Shown here: positions 33,103 to 43,100 of the stretch, one piece after another | Numbering within the stretch: position 1 is the stretch's first letter | Layout: every line of letters starts with the position of its first letter | DNA from: UMGS1994 sp944386155 | GTDB taxonomy: Bacteria > Bacillota > Clostridia > TANB77 > CAG-508 | DNA length: 64,000 bases | Direction of reading: 5' to 3' | Assembly (NCBI GenBank): GCA_963931085.1 | Contig: OZ006973.1 | Coordinates: 124,001-188,000, forward strand | Made by a program: the position numbers and the translations under genes | The notes under the pieces: generated by a model | The model's input: only the letters and a program-made list of their open reading frames with translations | Databases searched by the model: none | Told to the model about the DNA's origin: nothing

Positions 33103-33151
33103 ATGGATTAACATGTAGAAATATAATAACAAAAAAATTTTAAAAAGTCAA

Positions 33152-34408
33152 TCAAAACTGAATATTATTTACAATATTTTTGAAATTTTTTATAAAATAA
33201 TATAAATATTCAATATAATTAGTTCTATAAACATTTTCAGAGCTTAAAACTTTAGAAGATAATATAAACTTTCCATTAATATATACATTAATAGAATAAA
33301 TTATGTCATTTTTTAATATAGGAGATTCAATATTATTTATATTATTAGATGTAGTAGATATCATGTTATTTCCATTTTTTAAGATAGGAAAATAAATGTG
33401 TTTATTAATAGGTATATAGATATTATTTAATTTTTTAAACGATTTTTTTATATTTAAATTTTTTAATTTATTATCTTTAATATTATTGAATTCAAGATTT
33501 ATAAAAGGTAATAAATCTATTAAAGTATAATTATCAAAAGCATATTTTAGGAGCTTCTTTGAGTCAGAAGTTCTTATTTTTTTAGAATCTGCACCTAGTA
33601 CAATAATTATAATATCTAAATCATTATTATTTGCGACAGATACTAAACATCTTCCAGCTTTATTAGTAAAACCAGTTTTTACTCCATAAACATATTGTGT
33701 TCCTAATAATTCATTAGTATTTGAGATTGTTTTAGGCGAATTGTTGATATAAACAGTATATTTTTTAGTATTAACAATTTTTCTAAAAACATCATTATTT
33801 AAAGCATAATCTGTTATTTTAGCAAGTTCTAATATAGTTGTGTGATGATTAGTACTATCTAATCCATGAGGAGATTCAAAATTAGTATTTACTAGCCCTA
33901 AAGATTTAGCTTTATTATTCATCATAGATATAAAGTTATCATAAGTCCCACCAACATATTCTGCAAGAGCATATGCTGCATCATTTCCTGAAGGAAGCAT
34001 TAGTCCATATAAAAGATCTATTACTTTTATTGTATCATTTTCTTTTAATCCTAATCTTGAGCCACCAGTAGATGCGGCTTTTTTTGAAATCGTAACAATG
34101 CTTTCTAGATTAGATGATTCAATCACTAATAGTGCTGTCATAATTTTTGTTGTTGAAGCCATAGGGCAAACTTCATTTATATTTTTTTCATATAAAATTG
34201 TATTAGAATTTCTTTCATATATAATCGCTCTTTTTGAATATATATTAAGCTCATATGAATCAATCTTATCTAGTATTATATTATCTGTTAATGTAAAAGA
34301 TGAATTTAAATCTATAGTTTGATCACTTATAGCGGTAATGTCTGTTGAAAGGCAAAGAAATGAATATGTAGTTAAAAATATAAAATATAATAAAATAATT
34401 TTTTTCAT
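33152..34408 (-). CDS. D-alanyl-D-alanine carboxypeptidase (S11), second copy
   Basis: 418 residues. Signal peptide (about 1-20), then the three active-site motifs S-T-T-K (PMASTTKIM), S-G-N (LPSGNDAAYA) and K-T-G (GVKTGFT). A less conserved Asn-rich C-terminal domain ends in a weakly hydrophobic segment. Same family as the gene at 7315, with S-G-N instead of S-A-N as second motif, a normal S11 variant. No clear ribosome site precedes ATG 34408, so translation may be weak or regulated. Divergent from the giant adhesin gene. Confidence 0.85.
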   Translation of the reverse strand: MKKIILLYFIFLTTYSFLCLSTDITAISDQTIDLNSSFTLTDNIILDKIDSYELNIYSKRAIIYERNSNTILYEKNINEVCPMASTTKIMTALLVIESSNLESIVTISKKAASTGGSRLGLKENDTIKVIDLLYGLMLPSGNDAAYALAEYVGGTYDNFISMMNNKAKSLGLVNTNFESPHGLDSTNHHTTILELAKITDYALNNDVFRKIVNTKKYTVYINNSPKTISNTNELLGTQYVYGVKTGFTNKAGRCLVSVANNNDLDIIIIVLGADSKKIRTSDSKKLLKYAFDNYTLIDLLPFINLEFNNIKDNKLKNLNIKKSFKKLNNIYIPINKHIYFPILKNGNNMISTTSNNINNIESPILKNDIIYSINVYINGKFILSSKVLSSENVYRTNYIEYLYYFIKNFKNIVNNIQF

Positions 34409-34458
34409 GATTAATTATATTAAATATAAGTTTTTTTATTCATAAATAAAAATATTTT

Positions 34459-34487
34459 TTGAAACAAAAAAGTAAAAGAAATATAAT
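34459..34487 (+). promoter_or_regulatory. Promoter of giant adhesin 1
   Basis: TTGAAA 34459-34464, 17-base spacer, TATAAT 34482-34487. A second candidate is TTGACT 34565-34570 with TAAAAT 34587-34592 (16-base spacer). TGTCGAA occurs between them at 34541-34547. Confidence 0.65.
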
Positions 34488-34643
34488 AGAAATGTAACAA
34501 ACGCTTAAATCCGTAAGGTTGTAAGAAAAAATAGAAAAAATGTCGAAAGATGTATAATTTGATATTGACTTTACACTAGTAAATAATAAAATATATAGTA
34601 TAAAAGTATAATTAGCGGATATTGTAAACAAAGGAGAAATATA

Positions 34644-37600
34644 ATGAGGGTGAATTTTAAGAAAAAGCTATTAGTGGCAATAGTTATTATTGCTATGTTA
34701 CTTCCTCAATTTTCTGCTGTTTTTGCAGCAGTAGATTGGAAGACGGAAAGTGGTTCTAAGGTTTATTTAGGAGTATCTTTTAGACAACCTAATGGACTAT
34801 ATTATAGAGTTAATTCAAATAGACCAATTTATAGAGCTTATGTAGGAACTTCTAATGGATCAGAGCAAGATTTTAGTAAAAATATTTTTTGTTTAGACAT
34901 GAAAGGACTATTCCCTACGGAGAAATCTACGACAGAGACTCCAACAAATGGTCAAACAGCTCAATATACAAGTAAAGGAGAAGTAACTTCTTCATCAACT
35001 ATTAAATTGAGTTCTAATACTAATACAACATTATCTCAAGAACAAGTTTCTAAAATCTTAGCAATAATGAACGAAGGATATAATTATGAAGCTTTTCAAG
35101 ATGAAGCAAATGTTAAGGATTGGTTGATAAATGCAGTAAGTAAATTTGATGAATCAGATGACGGACCTGAAGCGATAGCAGATTTATTAACAGCTGATGA
35201 CATATTTATACTACAACAAGTTGCTATATGGGAAATAACTAATGGATTAGATACGGCAACCTTACAAGAAACACATACTCCGAATGCAAGCAATTCTTGG
35301 AATTCTGCAGAAGAACATAAACAATTGGGACAAGCATATGTATTAAATCATTTTAGAGGTATAGCAAAAGATTATCAAAATCATTTACCTACAGAATCAA
35401 CAACACCTTCATTTGTAAGTAAAGGAAAAAATAAAACAACTAATAGAATAAATGGAAATTTATATATAGGTCCATTTCAAATACAAAATTCAAATAGTAT
35501 GAAGACATATGAGGTTTATACTGTTAAAACTGTAGATGGAAAAGAAGTAGAGACTAAAATTTCAAATTATTCAGTATTTGATGGAAACGATTATTCAGCT
35601 AGTAATTATGGAAGTATTAAAAATGCAGGAGATAATCCTTTTTATATAAGAATTTCTAACACAGAAGCAGCTGCTGCTGAAAAAATTAGAATAAAAATTA
35701 AATCTGTAACAAACAAAGTAACTTTATGGGTAAATGAAAATTCTGCTGAAGCACAACCACTTATTAGTTTAGGCGATGAAGAAAATGAAGATATAGATGA
35801 AGCAACTATCGAAAAACCAAAATATGATGTTGCACTTAGAAAATATATTACTAAAATAAATGGTGAAGAAATAGAAAATTCTAGAAAACCTGTAGTTACA
35901 GATCAAACAACAGGATTCAATCAAGGAGATTTTAAATATTCTCATATCAAAGAACCTGTAAAAGTAAAAATTGGTGATGAAGTTACATATGAGATACAAG
36001 TTTTTAATGAATGTGAAAATGATGTAGTAATAACAGGAATAAAAGATTATTTACCTGAAGGATTAGAAATAGTAGGAAACACCTGGACAGAAGGTAAAGA
36101 TGAGGAAGGTAATAGATTTGCTTTCTTGGCAGAGAATATGCCACTAGAAGCTCTTACTATAGACGGAAGTGGTAAACATACAACTAGTATAGTAAAAGAA
36201 ATAACATGCAGGGTAACAGGAAATGTTAAAAGTGGAGATATTTTAACAAATGTAGCAGAGATCACAGGACTTACTGATGAGAATGGAACTCAAGTTGAAG
36301 ATGAAGATTCTGAAGAAGAGAATTTATCAGATGAAACAAGAGGTTGCCCTGACGAATATAAAGGTGAATCAGGAAATGAAGATTTAACTGATCCTAATTA
36401 TTACTATTATGGTGAAGAAGATGATGACGACTTTGAAAAACTTATAGTTGAAGTAGAAGGAGCATATAATATCAAATTAGTAAAAGCAGACTCAAATGGT
36501 GAAAAGATTACTAACAATGAAGCAGAATTTAAGATTGATAATGTAACTAAAAATACTACAAATGGTGAATTACAAGTAGCAGAAAATATACAAATTACAG
36601 ATACTTCTAAAGATGATGTATATGTAATTGAAGAAACAAAAGCTCCAAATGGATATAATAAATATGAAGGAAAAATAACAGTTACAGTAAAGAAAGATTT
36701 AATAGACGGTGAATATAAAGTAAAAGAAGTAATAATAACAGATGAAAATGGTGAAGTTATACCGATAGAAAAAGTTCAATATTCTATAGATGGAAATTTG
36801 ATAATTATAACAATCAAAAATGAACTTTTAGAAGGTAATTATAATTTAAATCTTGAAAAAGTAGATTCTTCAGGGAATGTTATTAAAAATGGAGAAGCAA
36901 CATTTAAAATAAACAATTCTGAAAGTAAGACAACTAATGATGGAAAACTTTCTATAGCACAAAATGTTGAGATTACAAATATAACTACTCCAGATGAATA
37001 TACAATAGTAGAAGAAACAGCACCAAATGGATATGAAAAATTTGATAGAACAATTAAAGTTACTGTAAATAAAGAAGAAGTTGATGGAAAATATCAAGTT
37101 AAAGATGTTACAGTTACAGAACTTGACGATTCTGGAAATGAAGTTTCAAAGGTAACTATAACTAGAGGAGAAGGTTCTAAGTCAACAGAAAATGTTATAG
37201 TTGATATAACAAATGGAATTATAACTTTAAAAGTAAAAAATAATAAAATTACACAAATAGATTTAGCTTTAAGAAAATATATTCAAACAATTAATGGAAA
37301 ACAAGTAGATCCAACTAGAGATCCAAATTCAGATCCAAATTCAATAGATACATCTAAATTAGATGATGGTAGTTCAACTACAGCAGAATATAATCATCCT
37401 AAAAATGCTTTAGATGTAAATAAGGGAGATATAATTGTATATACAATAAAAGTATATAATGAAGCTGATACAGATGCTTATGCTAAAGAAGTAACAGATT
37501 ATATTCCAGAAGGACTTGGATATTTAATGTCTCATCAAATTAATGTAACAAATGGATGGGAAATATATGATACTGATAATTCAAACGTAATAAAATATAC

Positions 37601-40022
37601 AGATTTACCACAAGAATTAATAAGTAAAATAGGAAATAAATTAACTCCATCAGATTTCAGAACTACAGATGATCCAGACATTCCAGAAACAAGCATGGAT
37701 AATGTTCATATTTTACTAGGTAAAGCAAAAATAAAATCAGATGCTCTTAAAGATGAAAAAATTCCAGCATATAACCCTGATGCGACTTTAGAAGCAGATA
37801 GATTAAGTTATAAAACATTACAAGTAGCATGTATAGTATTAGATCCAGAAACTTATGCAAATGCAAATATAACAACATCACTAGAAGATGGAAAAATCCT
37901 TAAAAATATTGCTGCAATAACATTGTATGGGGATAAAGATGGAAACGATATAACAAATGATAGAGATTCTGATACATCAGAAATAAATCCAGACAACTAT
38001 CCAGATACAAATATTCAAGATGATGACGATTTTGATAGTGTAGTATATAATGATAAATCATTTGACTTAGCACTAAAGAAATTTATTACAACAGTTAAAA
38101 CTCCAAAAGATGATGGAACTTTTAATGAAGTTCAATATGCTGATAAGAGAATGATTTCAGCTAATGGGGATACACTTCAAAATTCTTTAGATGCAACATA
38201 TCAAATGGATAAAACACCTGTAAAAGTAAAAACAGGAGATACAGTATTATATACTATTAGAATATATAATGAAGGTGAAACAGACGGTTATGCATCAAAG
38301 ATTTATGATACACTTCCTGAGGGATTAGAGTTTGTTCAATATACAGTAGATGAGAATGGAAATTATGTAAGTGGTAGCCAAACAAATTATAAATATGGTT
38401 GGAAGATATTCGTAAATACTGATACATCAGGTTGGAAGTCTGGGCTAGAAACAGATTACTTAGATGGAAAAGTAATTCCAGCATATGATAAAACTACTGG
38501 AAAATTATCATATGAGGAAGTTCAACTTGAACTTAAAGTAGTTGCAACAGATCCAGAGGAGATTACGAATATTGCAGAAATAGCAGAAGATAGTTCTGAA
38601 GATAGAGATTCTACTCCAAATAATCAAGATGAAGAAGAAGACGATCAAGATTATGATGTAATAATTCCACAAGAATTTGATTTAGCACTACAAAAATTTA
38701 TTACAGAAGTAGATGGAAAAGTAATAACAGATAGAAAACCAACACTTACATTAAATGAAGGAGAGATAACTTATACTCACACAACAGAACCTTATGTAGT
38801 TGCAAATGGAAATAAAGTAACATATACAATTAGACTATACAATGAAGGAGATATAGCAGGTTTCCCAAGTGTAGTAAAAGATGACCTTCCAGATGGAATA
38901 ACATTTCTTCCTGATAGTGAAATAAATAAAAAATACGGATGGAAGATGTATAGAGAGCTAAAAGAAGGTGAAGATAAAACAAATTTAACTATAGTTAAAT
39001 TTGATGAAAAAGAATATGTAGAAGTAGCAGATGTTAAGGATGCTGAAATAATTGCTACAGACTATTATTCATATGAAAACAGTACAGCTAGAGGAGAAAC
39101 TGCAATAAAACCTTTTGATAAAGATGCAGGATTAACAGATACAAATCCAGATTTTAGAGATTTACAATTAGAATTTGAAGTAACAGAGACAGCAATAGAT
39201 GGTGCAAATAGAGTTATTATAAATACAGCAGAAATAAGTGATGATGAAGATGAAAATGGAGATCCTATAGATGATAAAGATTCTACTCCTGATAATAATG
39301 ATGAAGAAGAGGATGATATAGATAAAGAATATATTGAACTTAAATATTTCGATTTGTCATTACTTAAATATGTAAGTGAAGTTGAAGTAACAGAAGATGG
39401 TAAAACAAAAGTTACTGAGACTGGATATGATGGAACAGAGAACCCTGAACCAATCGTAAAAGTTGAAATTCATAGAAATAAATTAAAAACTACAAAAGTA
39501 AGATATACTTATACAATAAAGATAACAAATGAAGGTGAGATAGAAGGATATGCAACAGAAATAACTGATTATATTCCAGATGGACTAGAGTTCTATGAAG
39601 AAGATAATACAGAATATAATTGGAAAACAGGAGAAGACGGAAAAATAACAACAGATTACCTAAAAGAAACACTATTAAAACCAGGAGAGAGTGCAGAAGT
39701 AAAATTAGTATTAAGATGGAAAAACTCAAGCAATAACTTAGGACAAAAGATAAATACAGCAGAAATAAGTGCTGACGATAATGAGTATGATGCTCCTGAT
39801 ATTGATTCTACACCAAATAATAAAAAAGATGGTGAAGATGATATTGATGATGCAATCGTAATTCTATCAATCAAAACAGGTGGAACACAGCTATATATTA
39901 TATTAACAATTACAATAATAACATTATTAACAGCTGGAGGATTTATAATATATAAATATGTGTATAAACCACAAGAAGCAACAATCTTAGTAGATAATAA
40001 TAAATATAGACGTAGAAAATAA
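34644..40022 (+). CDS. Giant thioester-domain surface adhesin 1
   Basis: 1792 residues. Signal peptide (about 1-29), then a thioester domain with Cys83 (IFCLDMKG) and Gln192 (QQVAIWEITNG), which in this family form an internal thioester that bonds covalently to host surfaces. Then come five long beta modules each opening with a D-[VL]-[AS]-L-x-K motif (for example FDLALQKFITEV; isopeptide D2/DUF11-like) and, after the first, two SpaA/prealbumin-like domains (about 610-770). The end has LSIKTGG, one membrane helix and a basic tail. The SIKTG motif may be a non-standard sortase signal. AAAGGAG precedes the ATG. Confidence 0.8.
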   Translation: MRVNFKKKLLVAIVIIAMLLPQFSAVFAAVDWKTESGSKVYLGVSFRQPNGLYYRVNSNRPIYRAYVGTSNGSEQDFSKNIFCLDMKGLFPTEKSTTETPTNGQTAQYTSKGEVTSSSTIKLSSNTNTTLSQEQVSKILAIMNEGYNYEAFQDEANVKDWLINAVSKFDESDDGPEAIADLLTADDIFILQQVAIWEITNGLDTATLQETHTPNASNSWNSAEEHKQLGQAYVLNHFRGIAKDYQNHLPTESTTPSFVSKGKNKTTNRINGNLYIGPFQIQNSNSMKTYEVYTVKTVDGKEVETKISNYSVFDGNDYSASNYGSIKNAGDNPFYIRISNTEAAAAEKIRIKIKSVTNKVTLWVNENSAEAQPLISLGDEENEDIDEATIEKPKYDVALRKYITKINGEEIENSRKPVVTDQTTGFNQGDFKYSHIKEPVKVKIGDEVTYEIQVFNECENDVVITGIKDYLPEGLEIVGNTWTEGKDEEGNRFAFLAENMPLEALTIDGSGKHTTSIVKEITCRVTGNVKSGDILTNVAEITGLTDENGTQVEDEDSEEENLSDETRGCPDEYKGESGNEDLTDPNYYYYGEEDDDDFEKLIVEVEGAYNIKLVKADSNGEKITNNEAEFKIDNVTKNTTNGELQVAENIQITDTSKDDVYVIEETKAPNGYNKYEGKITVTVKKDLIDGEYKVKEVIITDENGEVIPIEKVQYSIDGNLIIITIKNELLEGNYNLNLEKVDSSGNVIKNGEATFKINNSESKTTNDGKLSIAQNVEITNITTPDEYTIVEETAPNGYEKFDRTIKVTVNKEEVDGKYQVKDVTVTELDDSGNEVSKVTITRGEGSKSTENVIVDITNGIITLKVKNNKITQIDLALRKYIQTINGKQVDPTRDPNSDPNSIDTSKLDDGSSTTAEYNHPKNALDVNKGDIIVYTIKVYNEADTDAYAKEVTDYIPEGLGYLMSHQINVTNGWEIYDTDNSNVIKYTDLPQELISKIGNKLTPSDFRTTDDPDIPETSMDNVHILLGKAKIKSDALKDEKIPAYNPDATLEADRLSYKTLQVACIVLDPETYANANITTSLEDGKILKNIAAITLYGDKDGNDITNDRDSDTSEINPDNYPDTNIQDDDDFDSVVYNDKSFDLALKKFITTVKTPKDDGTFNEVQYADKRMISANGDTLQNSLDATYQMDKTPVKVKTGDTVLYTIRIYNEGETDGYASKIYDTLPEGLEFVQYTVDENGNYVSGSQTNYKYGWKIFVNTDTSGWKSGLETDYLDGKVIPAYDKTTGKLSYEEVQLELKVVATDPEEITNIAEIAEDSSEDRDSTPNNQDEEEDDQDYDVIIPQEFDLALQKFITEVDGKVITDRKPTLTLNEGEITYTHTTEPYVVANGNKVTYTIRLYNEGDIAGFPSVVKDDLPDGITFLPDSEINKKYGWKMYRELKEGEDKTNLTIVKFDEKEYVEVADVKDAEIIATDYYSYENSTARGETAIKPFDKDAGLTDTNPDFRDLQLEFEVTETAIDGANRVIINTAEISDDEDENGDPIDDKDSTPDNNDEEEDDIDKEYIELKYFDLSLLKYVSEVEVTEDGKTKVTETGYDGTENPEPIVKVEIHRNKLKTTKVRYTYTIKITNEGEIEGYATEITDYIPDGLEFYEEDNTEYNWKTGEDGKITTDYLKETLLKPGESAEVKLVLRWKNSSNNLGQKINTAEISADDNEYDAPDIDSTPNNKKDGEDDIDDAIVILSIKTGGTQLYIILTITIITLLTAGGFIIYKYVYKPQEATILVDNNKYRRRK

Positions 40023-40044
40023 TAGCTAAATAATAATTTAATGG

Positions 40045-40087
40045 AAAAACCAATATTTATATAAAATAATATTGGTTTTTCTTTTTA
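40045..40087 (+). terminator. Terminator after adhesin 1
   Basis: 13-bp stem AAAAACCAATATT / AATATTGGTTTTT with T-rich tail. Confidence 0.85.
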
Positions 40088-40140
40088 TTTAATGTATAAT
40101 AAAAAGAGATTATAATGATTTAAAATAAATGGTGGTTAAG

Positions 40141-43100
40141 ATGAAGAAAAGATTGTCTAGTATAATAATTGTTTTAATTTTTATAAGTGTGATATTAACC
40201 AATATAATACTTGCAGCTGATTGGAATACAAGTAGTGGATCAAAGGTATATTTTGGAGTGACTTTTGAACAACCAAATGGACTATATTATATGGTAAATT
40301 CTAATAGACCTATTTATAGGACCTATTTAACTAATCAAAGTGGAACAGAACAAGATTATAGTAAAAATATATTTTGTTTAGACGTAAATGGACTTTTCCC
40401 TACTGAAGTTAGCTCTGGAACAACAAGTGGACTTTCATCAGAATATAAAAGCAATGGTAATTTAACTACAAGTTCACAAGTTACATTAAGTTCTAGAAGT
40501 AATAGCACAAAATTATCTAGTGAACAAATTGGTAAGGTTTTAGCGATTATTAATAAAGGTTACAACTATGACAGTTTTCAATCAAAAGAGAATATAAGAA
40601 ATTGGATTGATGATATCGTAAAAGATGGATGGACAGAGGAAGATAAAGATGCCATTTCAGATTTATTAGATGCAGATGATATATTTGTTTTAGAACAAAT
40701 TGCTATATGGGAAATTACAAATGGGTTAGATACAGATACATTAAAAGAAACAATGACTCCTAATATTTCAAACTCATGGAATTCTGCTGAGTCACATAAA
40801 GCAGATGCGCAAGCAATAATATTAAGCTGCATTAGAGATATTGCAAATGATTATCAAAATAATTTACCAGAAGAAAATGTTGTATTACCAACATTTTCGA
40901 GCAAATCTTCTGAAAAAAGTGCACAAAAAGTTAATGGATATGTATTTGTTGGACCATTTCAAATTAAAAATTCTGAGAATGTAAAAGAATATAATATATA
41001 TAGTGTTAAAGTTAATAATAGTCAAGAAACTAAGACAAAACTTTCAAATTATGGAGTATACAATGGAAATAGTGATTCTGCTACTTCATATGGAAGTTTA
41101 AAAGGAGCTGGAAATAATAAATTCTATATTAGAATTCCACTTACAACAGCAAATACTATAGATAAAATTAGAATAGAAATAAAATCTACAACTAGAAGTA
41201 TGATTTTATGGAATAAAGAAAATAATAATACTGCTCAACCATTAGTAAGTTTTTCAGAGGAAGAACATAATGATTCTGATGAAGCAGAAATTCTAAAATA
41301 TGATGTTGCTTTAAGAAAATTTATAACTAAAATTAATGGGGTAAATGTTGAAGATTCTAGAGAACCAAATGTAGTAGCACAAAATGATCCAAACGCATTT
41401 AACGGTACTGATTTTAAATATCTACATGAAAAAGAACCAGTAAAAGTTAAAGTTGGTGATAAAGTAACATATACAATAAGAGTGTATAATGAGTGTGATA
41501 AAAATGTTATAGTAAAAGGTATAAAAGATTATCTACCTTCTGGATTAAGGATAGCAGATGATGAAAATAATTGGCAAGAAGTTACAGAGACTAATGGAAA
41601 TAGATATGCAATTTTAAAAACAAATACAGATATTCAGTTAAATGCATCTGATTTATCAGATTCAGGAGAACATGTTGTAGCTGCAGATAGAACTATAACT
41701 TGTATAGTAACAGATGAGGTAAGTGATTCAGATATTTTAACGAATGTGGCAGAAATAACGGGACTTACTGATGAAAACGGAATAAATGTAATAGACGAAG
41801 ATTCAGAGGAAGATAATTTATCAGAAGATACAAGAAGTTGCCCAGATGATTATGACGGAGAATCAGGAGAGGATGATTTAACCAAAGAAGATTATTATTA
41901 TCATGGCGAGGAAGATGAAGATGATTTTGAAAAATTAATAGTAGATTATAAAGTAAATATACCGGTTGAAAAAGTATGGAATGATGAAAATAACCAAGAG
42001 GGAATAAGACCAAATGGAGTTGTAATAAAGTTACTAGCAAATGGAGAGGATACTGGAAAGACAGTAACTTTAAATGCACAAAATAATTGGCAAGCTTCTT
42101 TTGATAATTTACCAGTAAAGGAAAATGGAAATACAATTATTTATACTATTTCAGAATCAAGTTCAAATGGACTTGAAAAATATGAGATTGATATTAAACC
42201 AGATGGAAATGGTGGTTTTATAATAACAAATACTTACACACCAACAAAGATAAATATTAATGGTACAAAAACATGGAATGATAATAATAATCAGGACGGA
42301 ATAAGACCAGATAGTATAATTGTAAATTTATATGCTAATGGAGAAAAGATAGATTCAAAAACAGTTACTGGACCAGATTGGACATATAGTTTTACGAATC
42401 TTGATGAATATAAAGATGGTATAAGAATAAATTATACGATTGATGAAGAAGTTGTAGAAAACTATCAAAAAGAAATTAATAATTATGATATTACAAATAC
42501 ATATACTCCAGGTAAAATAAATATACCAGTAGAAAAGATATGGAATGATAACAATAACCAAGATGGAATAAGACCAGATAAAATAACAGTAAAATTATTA
42601 GCAGATGGAAAAGATACAGGAAAGACAGTAGAATTAAGTAATCAAAATAGTTGGAGAGCAGAATTTACAGACCTAGATAAAAATAATAATGGAAAAGAAA
42701 TAGTATATACAATAGAAGAAAATCCAGTACCAGAAGGATATGAGGTAACAATTTCAGGAGATAAAACAAGTGGCTTTACTGTAACAAATACACATACACC
42801 AGAAAAAATAAAAATTCCAGTACAAAAGTTATGGGATGATAATTCAAATCAAGATGGAATAAGACCAGATAAAATAACAGTAAAATTATTAGCAGATGGA
42901 AAAGACACAGGAAAGACAGTAGAATTAAGTGAACAAAATGGATGGAAAGCAGAGTTTATAGATTTAGATAAAAATAGTGATGGAAAAGAGATAGTTTATA
43001 CAGTAGAAGAAAATCCAGTACCAAGTGAATATAATGCAAATATAGCTGGAAATAAGGAAGATGGTTTCATAATAACGAATACATATACTCCTGGAAAGAT

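Noticed and set aside
32906..33143. Plus-strand reading frames across 32906-33143
   Set aside because: They overlap tRNA-Cys and tRNA-Gly on the other strand and have no coding signal.
34501..34643. Riboswitch in the leaders of the adhesin genes
   Set aside because: Leaders of adhesins 1 and 3 share some bases, but no known riboswitch core could be recognised.
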